Source: an uncultured Crocinitomix sp.
GTDB lineage: Bacteria > Bacteroidota > Bacteroidia > Flavobacteriales_D > Crocinitomicaceae
Assembly (NCBI GenBank): GCA_905478225.1
Contig: CAJQHR010000004.1
Location: forward strand, 62,001 to 126,000
DNA: 64,000 bases
Direction: 5' to 3'
How positions within the stretch are numbered: position 1 is the first letter of the stretch; every line of letters starts with the position of its first letter. This document shows, piece after piece, positions 9,563 through 18,468 of the stretch. Both the position numbers and the translations under genes were made by a program. The notes beneath the pieces were generated by a model. The model was not told the origin of the DNA. It ran no database searches and was given only the letters and a program-made list of their open reading frames with translations.

Positions 9563-9584
9563 TAAAAAATTTATAAACAGTTAA

Positions 9585-10976
9585 TTACAGGTGAATCACC
9601 TCATCATAAGCAGCTGCCGCCGCTTCCATTACCGCCTCACTTAGAGTTGGATGTGGGTGAACTGTCTTAATGATTTCGTGTCCTGTAGTTTCCAATTTTC
9701 GCATGGCTACAATTTCTGCAATGATTTCGGTTACATTCATTCCAATCATATGGCCACCTAATAATTCGCCATATTTTGCATCAAATATAAGTTTAACAAA
9801 ACCGTCGTTTGCACCTGCAGCACTAGCTTTACCTGAAGCTGAAAACGGAAATTTCCCGATTTTAATTTCATACCCGGCTTCCTTTGCTGCTTTTTCAGTC
9901 ATTCCAACTGATGCCACCTCAGGTGAGCAATATGTACATCCCGGAATGTTTCCATAATCTAGCCCATCAACCGACATTCCTGAAATTTTCTCTACACAAA
10001 TTATTCCTTCAGCAGACGCAACATGAGCTAATGCAGGACCAGACACGATATCTCCAATAGCATAATAACCTGGGATATTTGTTTGGTAGAATTCATTTAC
10101 CAATACTTTACCTTTATCTGTTGCAATTCCAACATCTTCTAATCCAATTCCTTCTAAATTTGTTTCAATTCCAACCGCCGAAAGAACGATATCACATTCA
10201 ATGATTTCTTCACCTTTTTTGGTTTTCACGGTCACTTTACAACCTATTCCGCTTGTATCAACCGATTCAACTGATGAGCTTGTTTTAATTTTTAATCCTT
10301 GCTTCTTGAATGAACGCTCTAATTGCTTAGACACTTCTTCATCCTCTATAGGAACAATAACGGGCATATATTCAACGATTGTTACGTCAACACCCATTGT
10401 ATTATAAAAATAGGCAAATTCAACACCAATAGCACCAGATCCTACAACTACCATTTTCTTTGGTAATTTAGGTAGAACCATTGCCTCACGATAACCGATT
10501 ACTTTTTTACCGTCCTGTGGCAGATTAGGTAACTGTCTTGATCTTGCTCCAGTGGCTAAAATTACGCCCTTTTCAGCTTTATAATCAGTAACAACGCCAT
10601 TGGCATCAGATACAGCAACTTTTTTTCCTGCTTTTACCTTACCAGTTCCTTCTATTACGTCAATTTTATTCTTTTTCATTAAGAATTTAATTCCACCGCT
10701 CATCTTTTCTGCTACTCCTCTACTTCTCTTAACGATTCCCGCAAAGTCAGCATCAGCTCCTTTTACATTAATTCCATAATCAGCTGCATGTGATATGTAT
10801 TCAAATACATTTGCACTCTTTAAAAGCGCTTTAGTTGGAATACATCCCCAGTTTAAACAAATACCGCCAAGTTCTGCTTTTTCAACAACGGCCGTTTTTA
10901 AGCCCAATTGTGATGCTCTTATTGCAGCAACATAGCCTCCGGGTCCAGTTCCTATTACTATAATATCGTAAGTCAT
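9585..10976 (-). CDS. lpdA: Dihydrolipoyl dehydrogenase (E3)
   Basis: 463 residues, the family's normal length. The N-terminal FAD site is GTGPGG (residues 9-14), the redox-active disulfide is GGICLNWGCIPTK (C40 and C45 region), the NAD site is VVGSGAIGVEFA, and the C-terminus carries the HPHPTLSE active-site histidine-glutamate pair. It reoxidises dihydrolipoamide in pyruvate and 2-oxoglutarate dehydrogenase complexes and in glycine cleavage, passing electrons to NAD. The E1 and E2 genes are not next to it, as is common in Bacteroidetes. It has its own terminator and an upstream gap of about 215 bp. Confidence 0.96.
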   Translation of the reverse strand: MTYDIIVIGTGPGGYVAAIRASQLGLKTAVVEKAELGGICLNWGCIPTKALLKSANVFEYISHAADYGINVKGADADFAGIVKRSRGVAEKMSGGIKFLMKKNKIDVIEGTGKVKAGKKVAVSDANGVVTDYKAEKGVILATGARSRQLPNLPQDGKKVIGYREAMVLPKLPKKMVVVGSGAIGVEFAYFYNTMGVDVTIVEYMPVIVPIEDEEVSKQLERSFKKQGLKIKTSSSVESVDTSGIGCKVTVKTKKGEEIIECDIVLSAVGIETNLEGIGLEDVGIATDKGKVLVNEFYQTNIPGYYAIGDIVSGPALAHVASAEGIICVEKISGMSVDGLDYGNIPGCTYCSPEVASVGMTEKAAKEAGYEIKIGKFPFSASGKASAAGANDGFVKLIFDAKYGELLGGHMIGMNVTEIIAEIVAMRKLETTGHEIIKTVHPHPTLSEAVMEAAAAAYDEVIHL

Positions 10977-11132
10977 AATTTGAAATTTAATCTGCCGCGA
11001 ATTTAACTAATTATCATTCAATAAATGAAGACAAGATCGAAAAATTTATTTTTGATTTTAGAAATTTTAAACAATCTGTTTTCAACGAAGAAAAACTAAG
11101 CTAAAATCAATTCGGTTCACAGTTGGATTGTT

Positions 11133-11140
11133 TATTTTTG
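11133..11140 (+). promoter_or_regulatory. Bacteroidetes -7 element (TATTTTTG)
   Basis: Exact TAnnTTTG match about 50 bp upstream of the lipoprotein start at 11193; no convincing -33 TTG. Confidence 0.4.
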
Positions 11141-11192
11141 AAATTGAATTAAATTTAAGGAATCAATGCCTCAATGATTCTCAGAATAAAGA

Positions 11193-12257
11193 ATGACCAC
11201 TTATATGAAAAACGGCACCTTAGCAGACAAAAAAACTTCTCTTTTTAAATTTATTTTGACAAATGCACTTATACTTTTGTTCGTTTCTGCTTGCGCTATT
11301 TTTAAAGGGAATAAGGAAATTGAAAGATTAAAATTTTCATATTCATCTACCGCCGAAATAAATTATGGCCATAGCTTTTCACTCAAAACTATGCTGGTAT
11401 ATAAAAATGGGAAAGAAAAAGATATATCGGGTAAGAAAGATTTAACCATAGTGGTCAAAAGAGGTGACTATAAAAATGGTAAAATAAAAATTGGCGCCTA
11501 TCCGCAATCACTCCAACCTGACACCATTCATGTAAAAGCGGTTTATACGGCAAATGATAAAACATATGAATATAGTGAGGCCATTCCATTCAATTATCAA
11601 GGTGCTTTGTTGATTGATTTTAGCGGTGAACCTGGCGCTGATGGCGCTGATGGAGGTAATAAAGGAACACCTTTACTTTTAAGAAACGGTAAAACTGGCG
11701 GCGCAGGACTTATTGGAGCAAAGGGCAATAATGGCCATGATTTAACCATAAACATTTGGAAAGAAAAACAAGGTGAGCGCTACCGAATATCAGTGGCGAA
11801 TCTGGTCACCAATAAAACCTATCAATATACTTATGTCGACAAAGGTTTTGGAATTCAATTTGATGTGCGCGGAGGAAAAGGTGGAACCGGCGGTGATGGC
11901 GGTGATGGCGGAGACGGAAAAGATGGTGTGGTATCAGATAAGAAAACGAAAAATCCTGGGGACGGCGGTGATGGAGGAATTGGAGGCAATGGCGGCAACG
12001 GCGGTGATAGCGGAATGGTATACGTATTCGTTCACCCGACAGCAGAAGTATTGATTGGGCAAATTGCAGTCTACAACTTCGGTGGTAAAGGGGGAAGTTT
12101 TGGCAAAGGAGGCAAAGCTGGTCAGGGCGGTGATCCTGCCGCAGGTCAATACCAAGTTCCAGATGGGGTCATGGGGTCGGAAGGCATAGCCGGCGAGTCA
12201 GGAGTGCAAGGACCACAATTTGAAATTGTCGTAGAGGACTTTGATATTGAAAACTAA
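11193..12257 (+). CDS. Lipoprotein with a collagen-like glycine-rich domain
   Basis: 354 residues. The hydrophobic segment ILTNALILLFVSAC ends in a lipobox cysteine near residue 34. Residues about 35-145 look like a strand-rich domain (LKFSYSSTAEINYGHSFSLKTML). From residue 145 on, short runs such as GADGADGGNKG, GGKGGTGGDGGDGG and GGIGGNGGNGGDSG are spread between ordinary sequence, giving collagen- or ice-nucleation-like G-x-x and GGxGG repeats. Such regions form extended surface structures. It precedes the M61 peptidase gene by 41 bp on the same strand. The start may instead be the ATG four codons later. Function unknown. Confidence 0.72.
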   Translation: MTTYMKNGTLADKKTSLFKFILTNALILLFVSACAIFKGNKEIERLKFSYSSTAEINYGHSFSLKTMLVYKNGKEKDISGKKDLTIVVKRGDYKNGKIKIGAYPQSLQPDTIHVKAVYTANDKTYEYSEAIPFNYQGALLIDFSGEPGADGADGGNKGTPLLLRNGKTGGAGLIGAKGNNGHDLTINIWKEKQGERYRISVANLVTNKTYQYTYVDKGFGIQFDVRGGKGGTGGDGGDGGDGKDGVVSDKKTKNPGDGGDGGIGGNGGNGGDSGMVYVFVHPTAEVLIGQIAVYNFGGKGGSFGKGGKAGQGGDPAAGQYQVPDGVMGSEGIAGESGVQGPQFEIVVEDFDIEN

Positions 12258-12298
12258 ACGTTTTCCAGACATTAATAAAATTAAATCAGTTGAATTAA

Positions 12299-14047
12299 AT
12301 GAATTATAGCATTACGTATCAAAATCCAGCACAACAGTACATTCATATTGAGGCGCTCTTCGCATGCGAACCAAACTCTAAATTAATGCTCCAATTTCCT
12401 TCATGGCGCCCAGGAAGATATGAACTTGGAAATTTTGCGAAAAACGTTAGGAATTTTAAAATCGTAGATCAAAAGGGACGAAAAGTTTCTTTCGAAAAAC
12501 ACACAAAAGACTCTTGGAAAGTTGCAACGCAAGAGTCAACAGAATTAAAAGTGAGCTATACTTATTTTTCAAGCGAATTAAACGCAGGTTCTACTTTTAT
12601 GGATGACACGCAATTATATGTCAACCCGGTTAATTGCATGCTTTATATAAAAGACCGAGAATTTGAACCTTGCTCTATTCAGTTGAATGTTCCGTCAAAT
12701 TTTGAATTGGTTTGCGGTGCTGAGCATAAAGACAACCTGATCAAATTTGCAGATGTGCACGACATGATGGATTCACCATTCATTTGCAGCGAAAGTTTGC
12801 AGCATAAGAAATATTCTGTATTTGGAATCAAATTTCACTTATGGTTTCATGGAGATGTCGTATTGGATTGGAATCGTATCATTACCGATTTTGAGAAATT
12901 CACAAAAACACAACTAGAGAAATTTAGCGACCGAAAAACGAAAACAGTTGGTTTTCCTGTAAAGGAATATCACTACTTATATCAAATTCAGGAAGTGCGA
13001 GCCTACCATGGCGTTGAACATAAAACAAGTACCGTTGTATCACTTGGGCCTGCAAATCAATTAATGGATAAATTGTATGATGATTTTCTCGGCGTAAGTT
13101 CTCATGAACTCTATCATGTTTGGAATATAAAAAGTATTCGCCCAACAGAAATGTACCCTTATGATTATTCAAAAGAAAATTATTCCCATTTAGGATACGT
13201 GGCCGAAGGAGTTACCACGTATCTTGGAGATCTTTTCCTTGCAGAATCAAACGTAAAAGATTTTACTTGGTATAAAAAGGAGTTCGAAATTCTATTACAA
13301 AGACACTTTACCAATTTTGGGAGGTTTAATTATTCTGTTGCAGAATCGAGCTGGGACACGTGGTTAGATGGTTATGTTAAAGGCGCTCCAAATCGCAAAG
13401 TTTCAATCTATAATGAAGGCGCTTTATTGGCTTTTGCCATGGATATGATTATTCGAAAAGAAAGTCAAAACAAAGCTTCTATTCACGACGTAATGAAGAG
13501 GCTTTATTCCGAATTCGCCTTAAAAAAAAAGGGCTATACGGAAGCCGATTACAAAGCCGCTTGTGAGCTTTTTGCTGGTAAAGATTTGACCGATTTTTTC
13601 AATAATTTTGTGCATGGTACACAACCTTATGAATCTGTTCTTGTTGAAGCGCTTGACACCATTGGCTTCAAGCTTGACATGGAACAAAATCCTTTGTTTT
13701 CCGAGCGAATTATTGGATTCAAAACCATTAAAACGGATGGCAAATTTTTGGTAACCGATATTTTCCCTGGCAGTAATGCAGAACTTGGGGGTTTAATGTT
13801 AAATGACCAAATCATTGCAATTAATGATGTTCAGGTAAAAAATGATCTTGAAAAAGTCTTGGCACCTATATTTGACATTTCGCTAACTTTAAAAATAAAT
13901 CGATCGGGAAGAGTATTAAATCTGATGTGCCCCAACACTAATAGAGATGTCTATCCCATTTATAAAATAAACAAAGTAAAGATTCCATCTAATCTAAATA
14001 AACGAATTTTTAAATCTTGGATTGCTTTTAATTGGGAGGAATGTTAG
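12299..14047 (+). CDS. M61-family (glycyl aminopeptidase-like) metallopeptidase with PDZ domain
   Basis: 582 residues, no signal peptide. The N-terminal part (MNYSITYQNPAQQYIHIEA ... SWRPGRYELGNFAKNV) is the M61 beta-sandwich, including the conserved PGRYE. HELYHVWN at residues 269-276 is the zinc motif (H269, E270, H273) with the tryptophan seen in M61, and E303 in YVAEG is the likely third ligand. Residues about 455-545 form a PDZ domain (GFKLDMEQ ... GGLMLNDQIIAINDVQV). These proteins release N-terminal residues or short peptides; physiological substrates in Bacteroidetes are not known. Confidence 0.88.
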   Translation: MNYSITYQNPAQQYIHIEALFACEPNSKLMLQFPSWRPGRYELGNFAKNVRNFKIVDQKGRKVSFEKHTKDSWKVATQESTELKVSYTYFSSELNAGSTFMDDTQLYVNPVNCMLYIKDREFEPCSIQLNVPSNFELVCGAEHKDNLIKFADVHDMMDSPFICSESLQHKKYSVFGIKFHLWFHGDVVLDWNRIITDFEKFTKTQLEKFSDRKTKTVGFPVKEYHYLYQIQEVRAYHGVEHKTSTVVSLGPANQLMDKLYDDFLGVSSHELYHVWNIKSIRPTEMYPYDYSKENYSHLGYVAEGVTTYLGDLFLAESNVKDFTWYKKEFEILLQRHFTNFGRFNYSVAESSWDTWLDGYVKGAPNRKVSIYNEGALLAFAMDMIIRKESQNKASIHDVMKRLYSEFALKKKGYTEADYKAACELFAGKDLTDFFNNFVHGTQPYESVLVEALDTIGFKLDMEQNPLFSERIIGFKTIKTDGKFLVTDIFPGSNAELGGLMLNDQIIAINDVQVKNDLEKVLAPIFDISLTLKINRSGRVLNLMCPNTNRDVYPIYKINKVKIPSNLNKRIFKSWIAFNWEEC

Positions 14048-14083
14048 ATTTGTGAATTAAGCAAGTGAATTAGAATACAAAAA

Positions 14084-14608
14084 ATGGCCTTAGAAAAAAT
14101 TGTAAAAACAACCTTCTTTCAACGCATTAGACGCTTTTTAATGGGGAAAGAAGGACCGAATTTACTCACTAGAGTTTCGGTGATTGCTGGGGCGCTCATT
14201 TGGATTTATCTGTTTGCATGGCAATTGATGACATTTGTTTCAACCATGCTTATTGGCAACGTTCACGAGTCGGGTAAACTTCGCAGTGCATTTTATAATT
14301 TGGGTAAAACAAATTATAATTTAAACGATACTGTGAGTACATTGAAAATGCACTCATTGATTCAAATTATAATCTACCTTCTTATTTTGGCCAGTCTAAT
14401 ATTAATTTGGCGAAAACGAAAAGTTGGCTTCTTAATTTATGTGGTTGGAAACGTTGCATCACTTTTCATAACAATGGTTATGATGGGCTGGGGCTATTTG
14501 CTAAATGAAATCCCAATTTTTGATTTCATTCTAATTGGAATCACAACCATTTATTTTTCAATTGGTATTCTTCTCTTTTACAGAAAAGGTAAAGAAGAAT
14601 TACAATAG
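14084..14608 (+). CDS. Four-helix integral membrane protein, unknown function
   Basis: 174 residues with hydrophobic segments at about 28-50, 88-108, 113-135 and 145-168, and a basic C-terminal tail (RKGKEELQ). I recognise no family motif. It begins 37 bp after the M61 gene on the same strand and may be part of the same transcript. Its last 9 bp overlap the convergent RidA gene. Confidence 0.65.
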   Translation: MALEKIVKTTFFQRIRRFLMGKEGPNLLTRVSVIAGALIWIYLFAWQLMTFVSTMLIGNVHESGKLRSAFYNLGKTNYNLNDTVSTLKMHSLIQIIIYLLILASLILIWRKRKVGFLIYVVGNVASLFITMVMMGWGYLLNEIPIFDFILIGITTIYFSIGILLFYRKGKEELQ

Positions 14609-14980
14609 CGCAATCATAGAAATCTCAACATTCACATCTTTGGGTAATTTTGCCACTTGCACAGTCTCTCTTGCAGGATAATCGGCTTCAAAATAAGAGG
14701 CATAAATCTCGTTCACAGTATTAAAATCACCCATGTTTTTCAGGAAAATTGATGTTTTAACAACATTTTCAAAAGTAGCGCCCGACTCGCTTAACACAGC
14801 AGACATATTATTCATTACTTGTGTAGTTTCCTCCTCTACTGAGCCCATGTTTAAAGCTCCGGTTTTAGGATCAATTGCTATTTGTCCGCTTGTGAATAAC
14901 ATGTTGCCTGCTAAAATAGCTTGACTATAAGGACCAATCGCAGATGGCGCATTATCGGTTGAAATTATTTTTTTTATCAT
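14600..14980 (-). CDS. ridA: RidA family reactive intermediate deaminase
   Basis: 126 residues, the normal length for RidA/YjgF/UK114 proteins. Family signatures include APSAIGPYSQAI near the N-terminus, LFTSGQIAIDPKTG, and the C-terminal segment PARETVQVAKLPKDVNVEISMIA, with the conserved arginine before the strand that binds the carboxylate of the imine. RidA hydrolyses enamine/imine intermediates from PLP enzymes such as threonine dehydratase to 2-oxo acids and ammonia, protecting other PLP enzymes. It converges with, and overlaps by 9 bp, the membrane protein gene. No biosynthetic partner is adjacent. Confidence 0.95.
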   Translation of the reverse strand: MIKKIISTDNAPSAIGPYSQAILAGNMLFTSGQIAIDPKTGALNMGSVEEETTQVMNNMSAVLSESGATFENVVKTSIFLKNMGDFNTVNEIYASYFEADYPARETVQVAKLPKDVNVEISMIALL

Positions 14981-15219
14981 TTTTTTCTAATATTTTCAAT
15001 AAATATAATGATTCGCTAGACTAACTTAATATTATATTCTTCAGATTCAATTTTCGACACTCAAAACTATGCTTTTTATTCATTTCACACAAAATACAAC
15101 TTACTGATATGCAGATACATAAAACAGATTCTTACAAAGATAATAATGCGATAAATTATGATTTTTTAATTCATTGAGAAACAGCTCTAAATCAATCAAA
15201 TCCTTTAATTTTAATACAT

Positions 15220-15378
15220 TTATATAGACCCATGTATAGAACTACAGATTAAAAGATTGGCTGGGACGGAATCTTTAAAAAAAGAGAAGAAAATCCGGAT
15301 ATTTTTACTTGGGTGTTTCATTATAATCTCGTACCCGGTAAATCTGGTTTCTAAAAAGGAAACACCACTTTAGTCTGA
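15220..15378 (+). pseudogene. Remnant of a CHU_C-type C-terminal sorting domain
   Basis: One frame reads PMYRTTD, stop, KIGWDGIFKKREENPDIFTWVFHY, later GKSGF, stop, KGNTTLV, stop. This matches the last 45 residues of the intact paralogues downstream (IGWDGTFK..., NPGVFTW, GNTTLIE/GNVTLMR) with two internal stops (TAA at 15250 and 15352). Everything before it has decayed: 14981-15219 is AT-rich and I see no gene there, and 15379-15562 holds only the leader of the next gene. It is the oldest member of the tandem family. Confidence 0.8.
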
Positions 15379-15562
15379 TAAAAGAATCAATCTCCTTAGT
15401 GAAAAGCGAAAAATTGACTCATCTATTGTATGGAATTATTCTCAGTAAAAAGGGAATTTATTTTAAAGAAGGATAAATATAGTTATCTTGCGGTTTATTT
15501 ATAGCAACCATATGAACTTATGTTCGTTATATGAGATGTATCAACTTATTAAATTCCCTTCT

Positions 15563-18352
15563 ATGAACTTTGCTTATTCTAAATATAAGGCATTTTTGAT
15601 CATACTAATTGCGCTAAACTACAGCCAAATTGGGCTTGCACAATGTGAGATTATAGGACTTGATCCAACGTACTGCATTGAGGACGATCCTGTACTTTTA
15701 ACAGGAGATCCAGGAGGAGGAACTTTTTCTGGTCCAGGAATGACTGGTGCAACTTTCGACCCAGCAGACGCAGGTGTTGGTGTACATACAATAACATATG
15801 ATTTGCCTGCTGCAGAGGATAAATATTATATCAAATCAAATATTGGTAACCCTTGGGGCAGCACTTCGAACCAAGGCGCAATGGATGATGCTTTCGGTGC
15901 ACTTGGCTGGGTCCAAGAATCCTTTGAAGATGCCGCTCCTGGAGCTGTTTTTTCAGCAACTACCTCCTTTGTTTTTCTTGAAGGTAGTGATGGGCACGCA
16001 AGCGAGCTCAATACATTCTTAATCGATAATTTAGCCTTGATTGAAACCTGGGTAGATGAAGGTGGATGTATCCTTATTAACGCCGCGCCGAATGAAGGGA
16101 CTAATATTAATTTTGGATTTGGTGGGACTACATTAATTTATCCTTCCTACGAAAATAGTGTTTTTGGTGTAGACCCTGCTCACCCTGCTTTTTTGGGTCC
16201 AGAACTACCTACAACTACCTCAATGACTGGTCCGTATTACTCACATGGAAAAATTACTGGAGCTGGTTTAACCAATGTATTAACCAATGGGGCTGATGTT
16301 GTATTGGCAGAAAAGCCTTGGGGAGACGGAACAGTAATGTTTGGGGGAATGACCACATCTAATTGGCATTCACCTGCTCCACATAGTAACAATTATCGCG
16401 CAAACTTACTCGTTTATTTAAACAGTTTAGCATTAGTTGGCGCTGCATGTGTTACTACACAAGATGTTGAGGTTTTTGCAAATCCAGACGTTGTTGCAAT
16501 GGTTGATGATGATGAAATTTGTGACGGCGAAGAAGTTATTTTCACTGGCGAAGGATCTGATGATTATGAATGGGATTTAGGCGTTATTGATGGGGATCCA
16601 TTTACTCCAATTGACCTTGGGACCACAACCTATACAGTAATCGGTACAGATGCAATTAGTGGTTGTCAAGGCACCGCTACAGTAGATGTACTAGTGCTTG
16701 CATTGCCAGTTGTAACTGCCTCGGTGGACTTTGATGAAATTTGCATTGGTGAATCAGTAATATTTACTGGTGGAGGCGCAGATGAATATGATTGGGATGT
16801 CATTGGAGTAACTGACGGCGTACCATATGAACCAGCTGATATTGGCACAGTTACCTACACGGTAACAGGTTCAAACTTTACAGGTTGTGAAAGTACAGCA
16901 ACAATTGATGTGACAGTGCATGATTTACCTCCTGTCGTTGCAACTGTGAGTGATATTGAAATTTGTATTGGAGAATCCGTAACGTTCAATGGCGAAGGTG
17001 CTGATTCTTACGTTTGGGATCTTGGTGTTGATGATGGGGTAGCTTTTACTCCTGCTATCGGAACGGTTACTTACACTGTTACTGGAACAATTGGAGCCAC
17101 AAGTTGTGAAAATACGGCGACTATTGACGTTACAGTCCATGACTTACCTACAATAACAGCTGATGTTGCCCCTGATGAAATTTGCGAAGGCGAATCTGTT
17201 ACACTTGCAGGCGGCGGAGGTGATGTTTATGTTTGGGATGTGCCGGGCGCGACGGATGGAGTTGCTTTTACACCGGTTGGAGCAGGTACCGTTGACGCAA
17301 CAGTAACTGGAACGAATAGCACGACTGGTTGTGAAAATACTGCCACAGTGTCTTTTACAGTTAATCCAATTCCAGTTGTGGAAGCCTCTGCAACTACGGT
17401 TGAAGTTTGTTTGACGGAGTCGGTTACTTTAACTGGATCTGGCGCGGACACATATACTTGGTCTCCCCTGGTAACAGATGGTGTTCCGTTTACACCAGGT
17501 GAATTAGGCTCAACAACTTATACAGTTACGGGCACTACCGTTGCAGGTTGTTCTTCAACCGCAACAATTACTATTACCGTTATTGACTGCGATCCGGTAA
17601 TTGCAAATTTTGAATTTGATAATAATATATGTGTTGGAGAATGTATCACTATTTCAGATATTAGTGCTGGACCAGTGGCCACATGGGCCTGGGATTTTGG
17701 TGGGGCTGTTGACCCGACTACATCAACCGTTCAGCACCCAGAATTGTGTTTTAACACAATAGGTGAATTTACTATCGTATTAACAGTTACAAATGCTACA
17801 GGTGCAACATCAACCATTAGTAATTCAATTACTGTAAACGATAAACCTACGATAGATGCGGCAAATGACACCATTATTGAAATAGGTGACTCAGCACCAT
17901 TAATTACTAGCACTGCTTCGTCTGGAGCTTATGTTTGGTCGCCAGATGATCATATTGATTGTGTGAATTGTCCAATCACTTCTGCAAATCCAAGAGAAAG
18001 TATTACATACACAGTTCATTTTACAGATGAAAACGGCTGTACTGCTTCAGATACCGTAATGATACTCGTTAATTTTGTGCAAGGCATTGGAGTTCCAACA
18101 GCATTCTCTCCTAATGGTGATGGATTTAATGATGTACTGTTTGTAAAAGGATTTGGTATTGAAGCTATGAACTTTATGGTTTACAATAGATTTGGTGAAG
18201 CTATATATAGTTCTACCGAGCAAAACATTGGTTGGGACGGTACATTTAAAAATAGAAAACAAAACCCTGGTGTATTTACATGGGTACTCCAATACACCCT
18301 CAATGATGGAAAATATCGACAGTTAAGAGGAAACACGACCTTAATTGAATAA
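15563..18352 (+). CDS. Large T9SS surface protein: N-terminal Ig/amidotransferase-like module, five Ig-like repeats, PKD domain, CHU_C tail
   Basis: About 929 residues from ATG 15563; the frame is open from 15488, but the signal peptide (ending SQIGLAQ) starts at 15563. After a short Ig-like domain (GGGTFSGPGMTGATFDPA) comes a 200-residue module (FVFLEGSDGHASELNTFL, WVDEGGCILINAAPNEG, FGGMTTSNWHSP) that looks like a ThuA/amidotransferase fold without an evident catalytic cysteine. Then come five roughly 75-residue SprB-like Ig repeats, each with EICxGExVxFxGxGAD and TxTYTVTG, a PKD domain (WAWDFGGAVDP), another Ig-like unit and a CHU_C domain (PTAFSPNGDGFNDVL, IGWDGTFK). CHU_C tails are type B T9SS signals handled by PorP/SprF partners, one of which is encoded downstream. 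Likely a surface adhesin; ligand unknown. Confidence 0.88.
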   Translation: MNFAYSKYKAFLIILIALNYSQIGLAQCEIIGLDPTYCIEDDPVLLTGDPGGGTFSGPGMTGATFDPADAGVGVHTITYDLPAAEDKYYIKSNIGNPWGSTSNQGAMDDAFGALGWVQESFEDAAPGAVFSATTSFVFLEGSDGHASELNTFLIDNLALIETWVDEGGCILINAAPNEGTNINFGFGGTTLIYPSYENSVFGVDPAHPAFLGPELPTTTSMTGPYYSHGKITGAGLTNVLTNGADVVLAEKPWGDGTVMFGGMTTSNWHSPAPHSNNYRANLLVYLNSLALVGAACVTTQDVEVFANPDVVAMVDDDEICDGEEVIFTGEGSDDYEWDLGVIDGDPFTPIDLGTTTYTVIGTDAISGCQGTATVDVLVLALPVVTASVDFDEICIGESVIFTGGGADEYDWDVIGVTDGVPYEPADIGTVTYTVTGSNFTGCESTATIDVTVHDLPPVVATVSDIEICIGESVTFNGEGADSYVWDLGVDDGVAFTPAIGTVTYTVTGTIGATSCENTATIDVTVHDLPTITADVAPDEICEGESVTLAGGGGDVYVWDVPGATDGVAFTPVGAGTVDATVTGTNSTTGCENTATVSFTVNPIPVVEASATTVEVCLTESVTLTGSGADTYTWSPLVTDGVPFTPGELGSTTYTVTGTTVAGCSSTATITITVIDCDPVIANFEFDNNICVGECITISDISAGPVATWAWDFGGAVDPTTSTVQHPELCFNTIGEFTIVLTVTNATGATSTISNSITVNDKPTIDAANDTIIEIGDSAPLITSTASSGAYVWSPDDHIDCVNCPITSANPRESITYTVHFTDENGCTASDTVMILVNFVQGIGVPTAFSPNGDGFNDVLFVKGFGIEAMNFMVYNRFGEAIYSSTEQNIGWDGTFKNRKQNPGVFTWVLQYTLNDGKYRQLRGNTTLIE

Positions 18353-18367
18353 AAACAAGATACGCTT

Positions 18368-18406
18368 AAAAAAATCCTGTCGTTTGCAAACGTCAGGATT
18401 TTTTTT
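18368..18406 (+). terminator. Strong rho-independent terminator
   Basis: AAAATCCTG pairs with CAGGATTTT outside a self-complementary CGTTTGCAAACG core (one T:T mismatch), followed by T8. It lies 15 bp after the stop of the surface-protein gene. Confidence 0.88.
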
Positions 18407-18468
18407 GTTTTAAACCAACTCAAATCAGTTCATTAACGTTAATTACATAAAACCTATAAACCCCTTTT

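Noticed and set aside
16925..17451. Tandem short repeats in the first surface-protein gene as a CRISPR or satellite
   Set aside because: They are the coding repeats of the Ig-like domains, about 225 bp each and diverged; no spacers.
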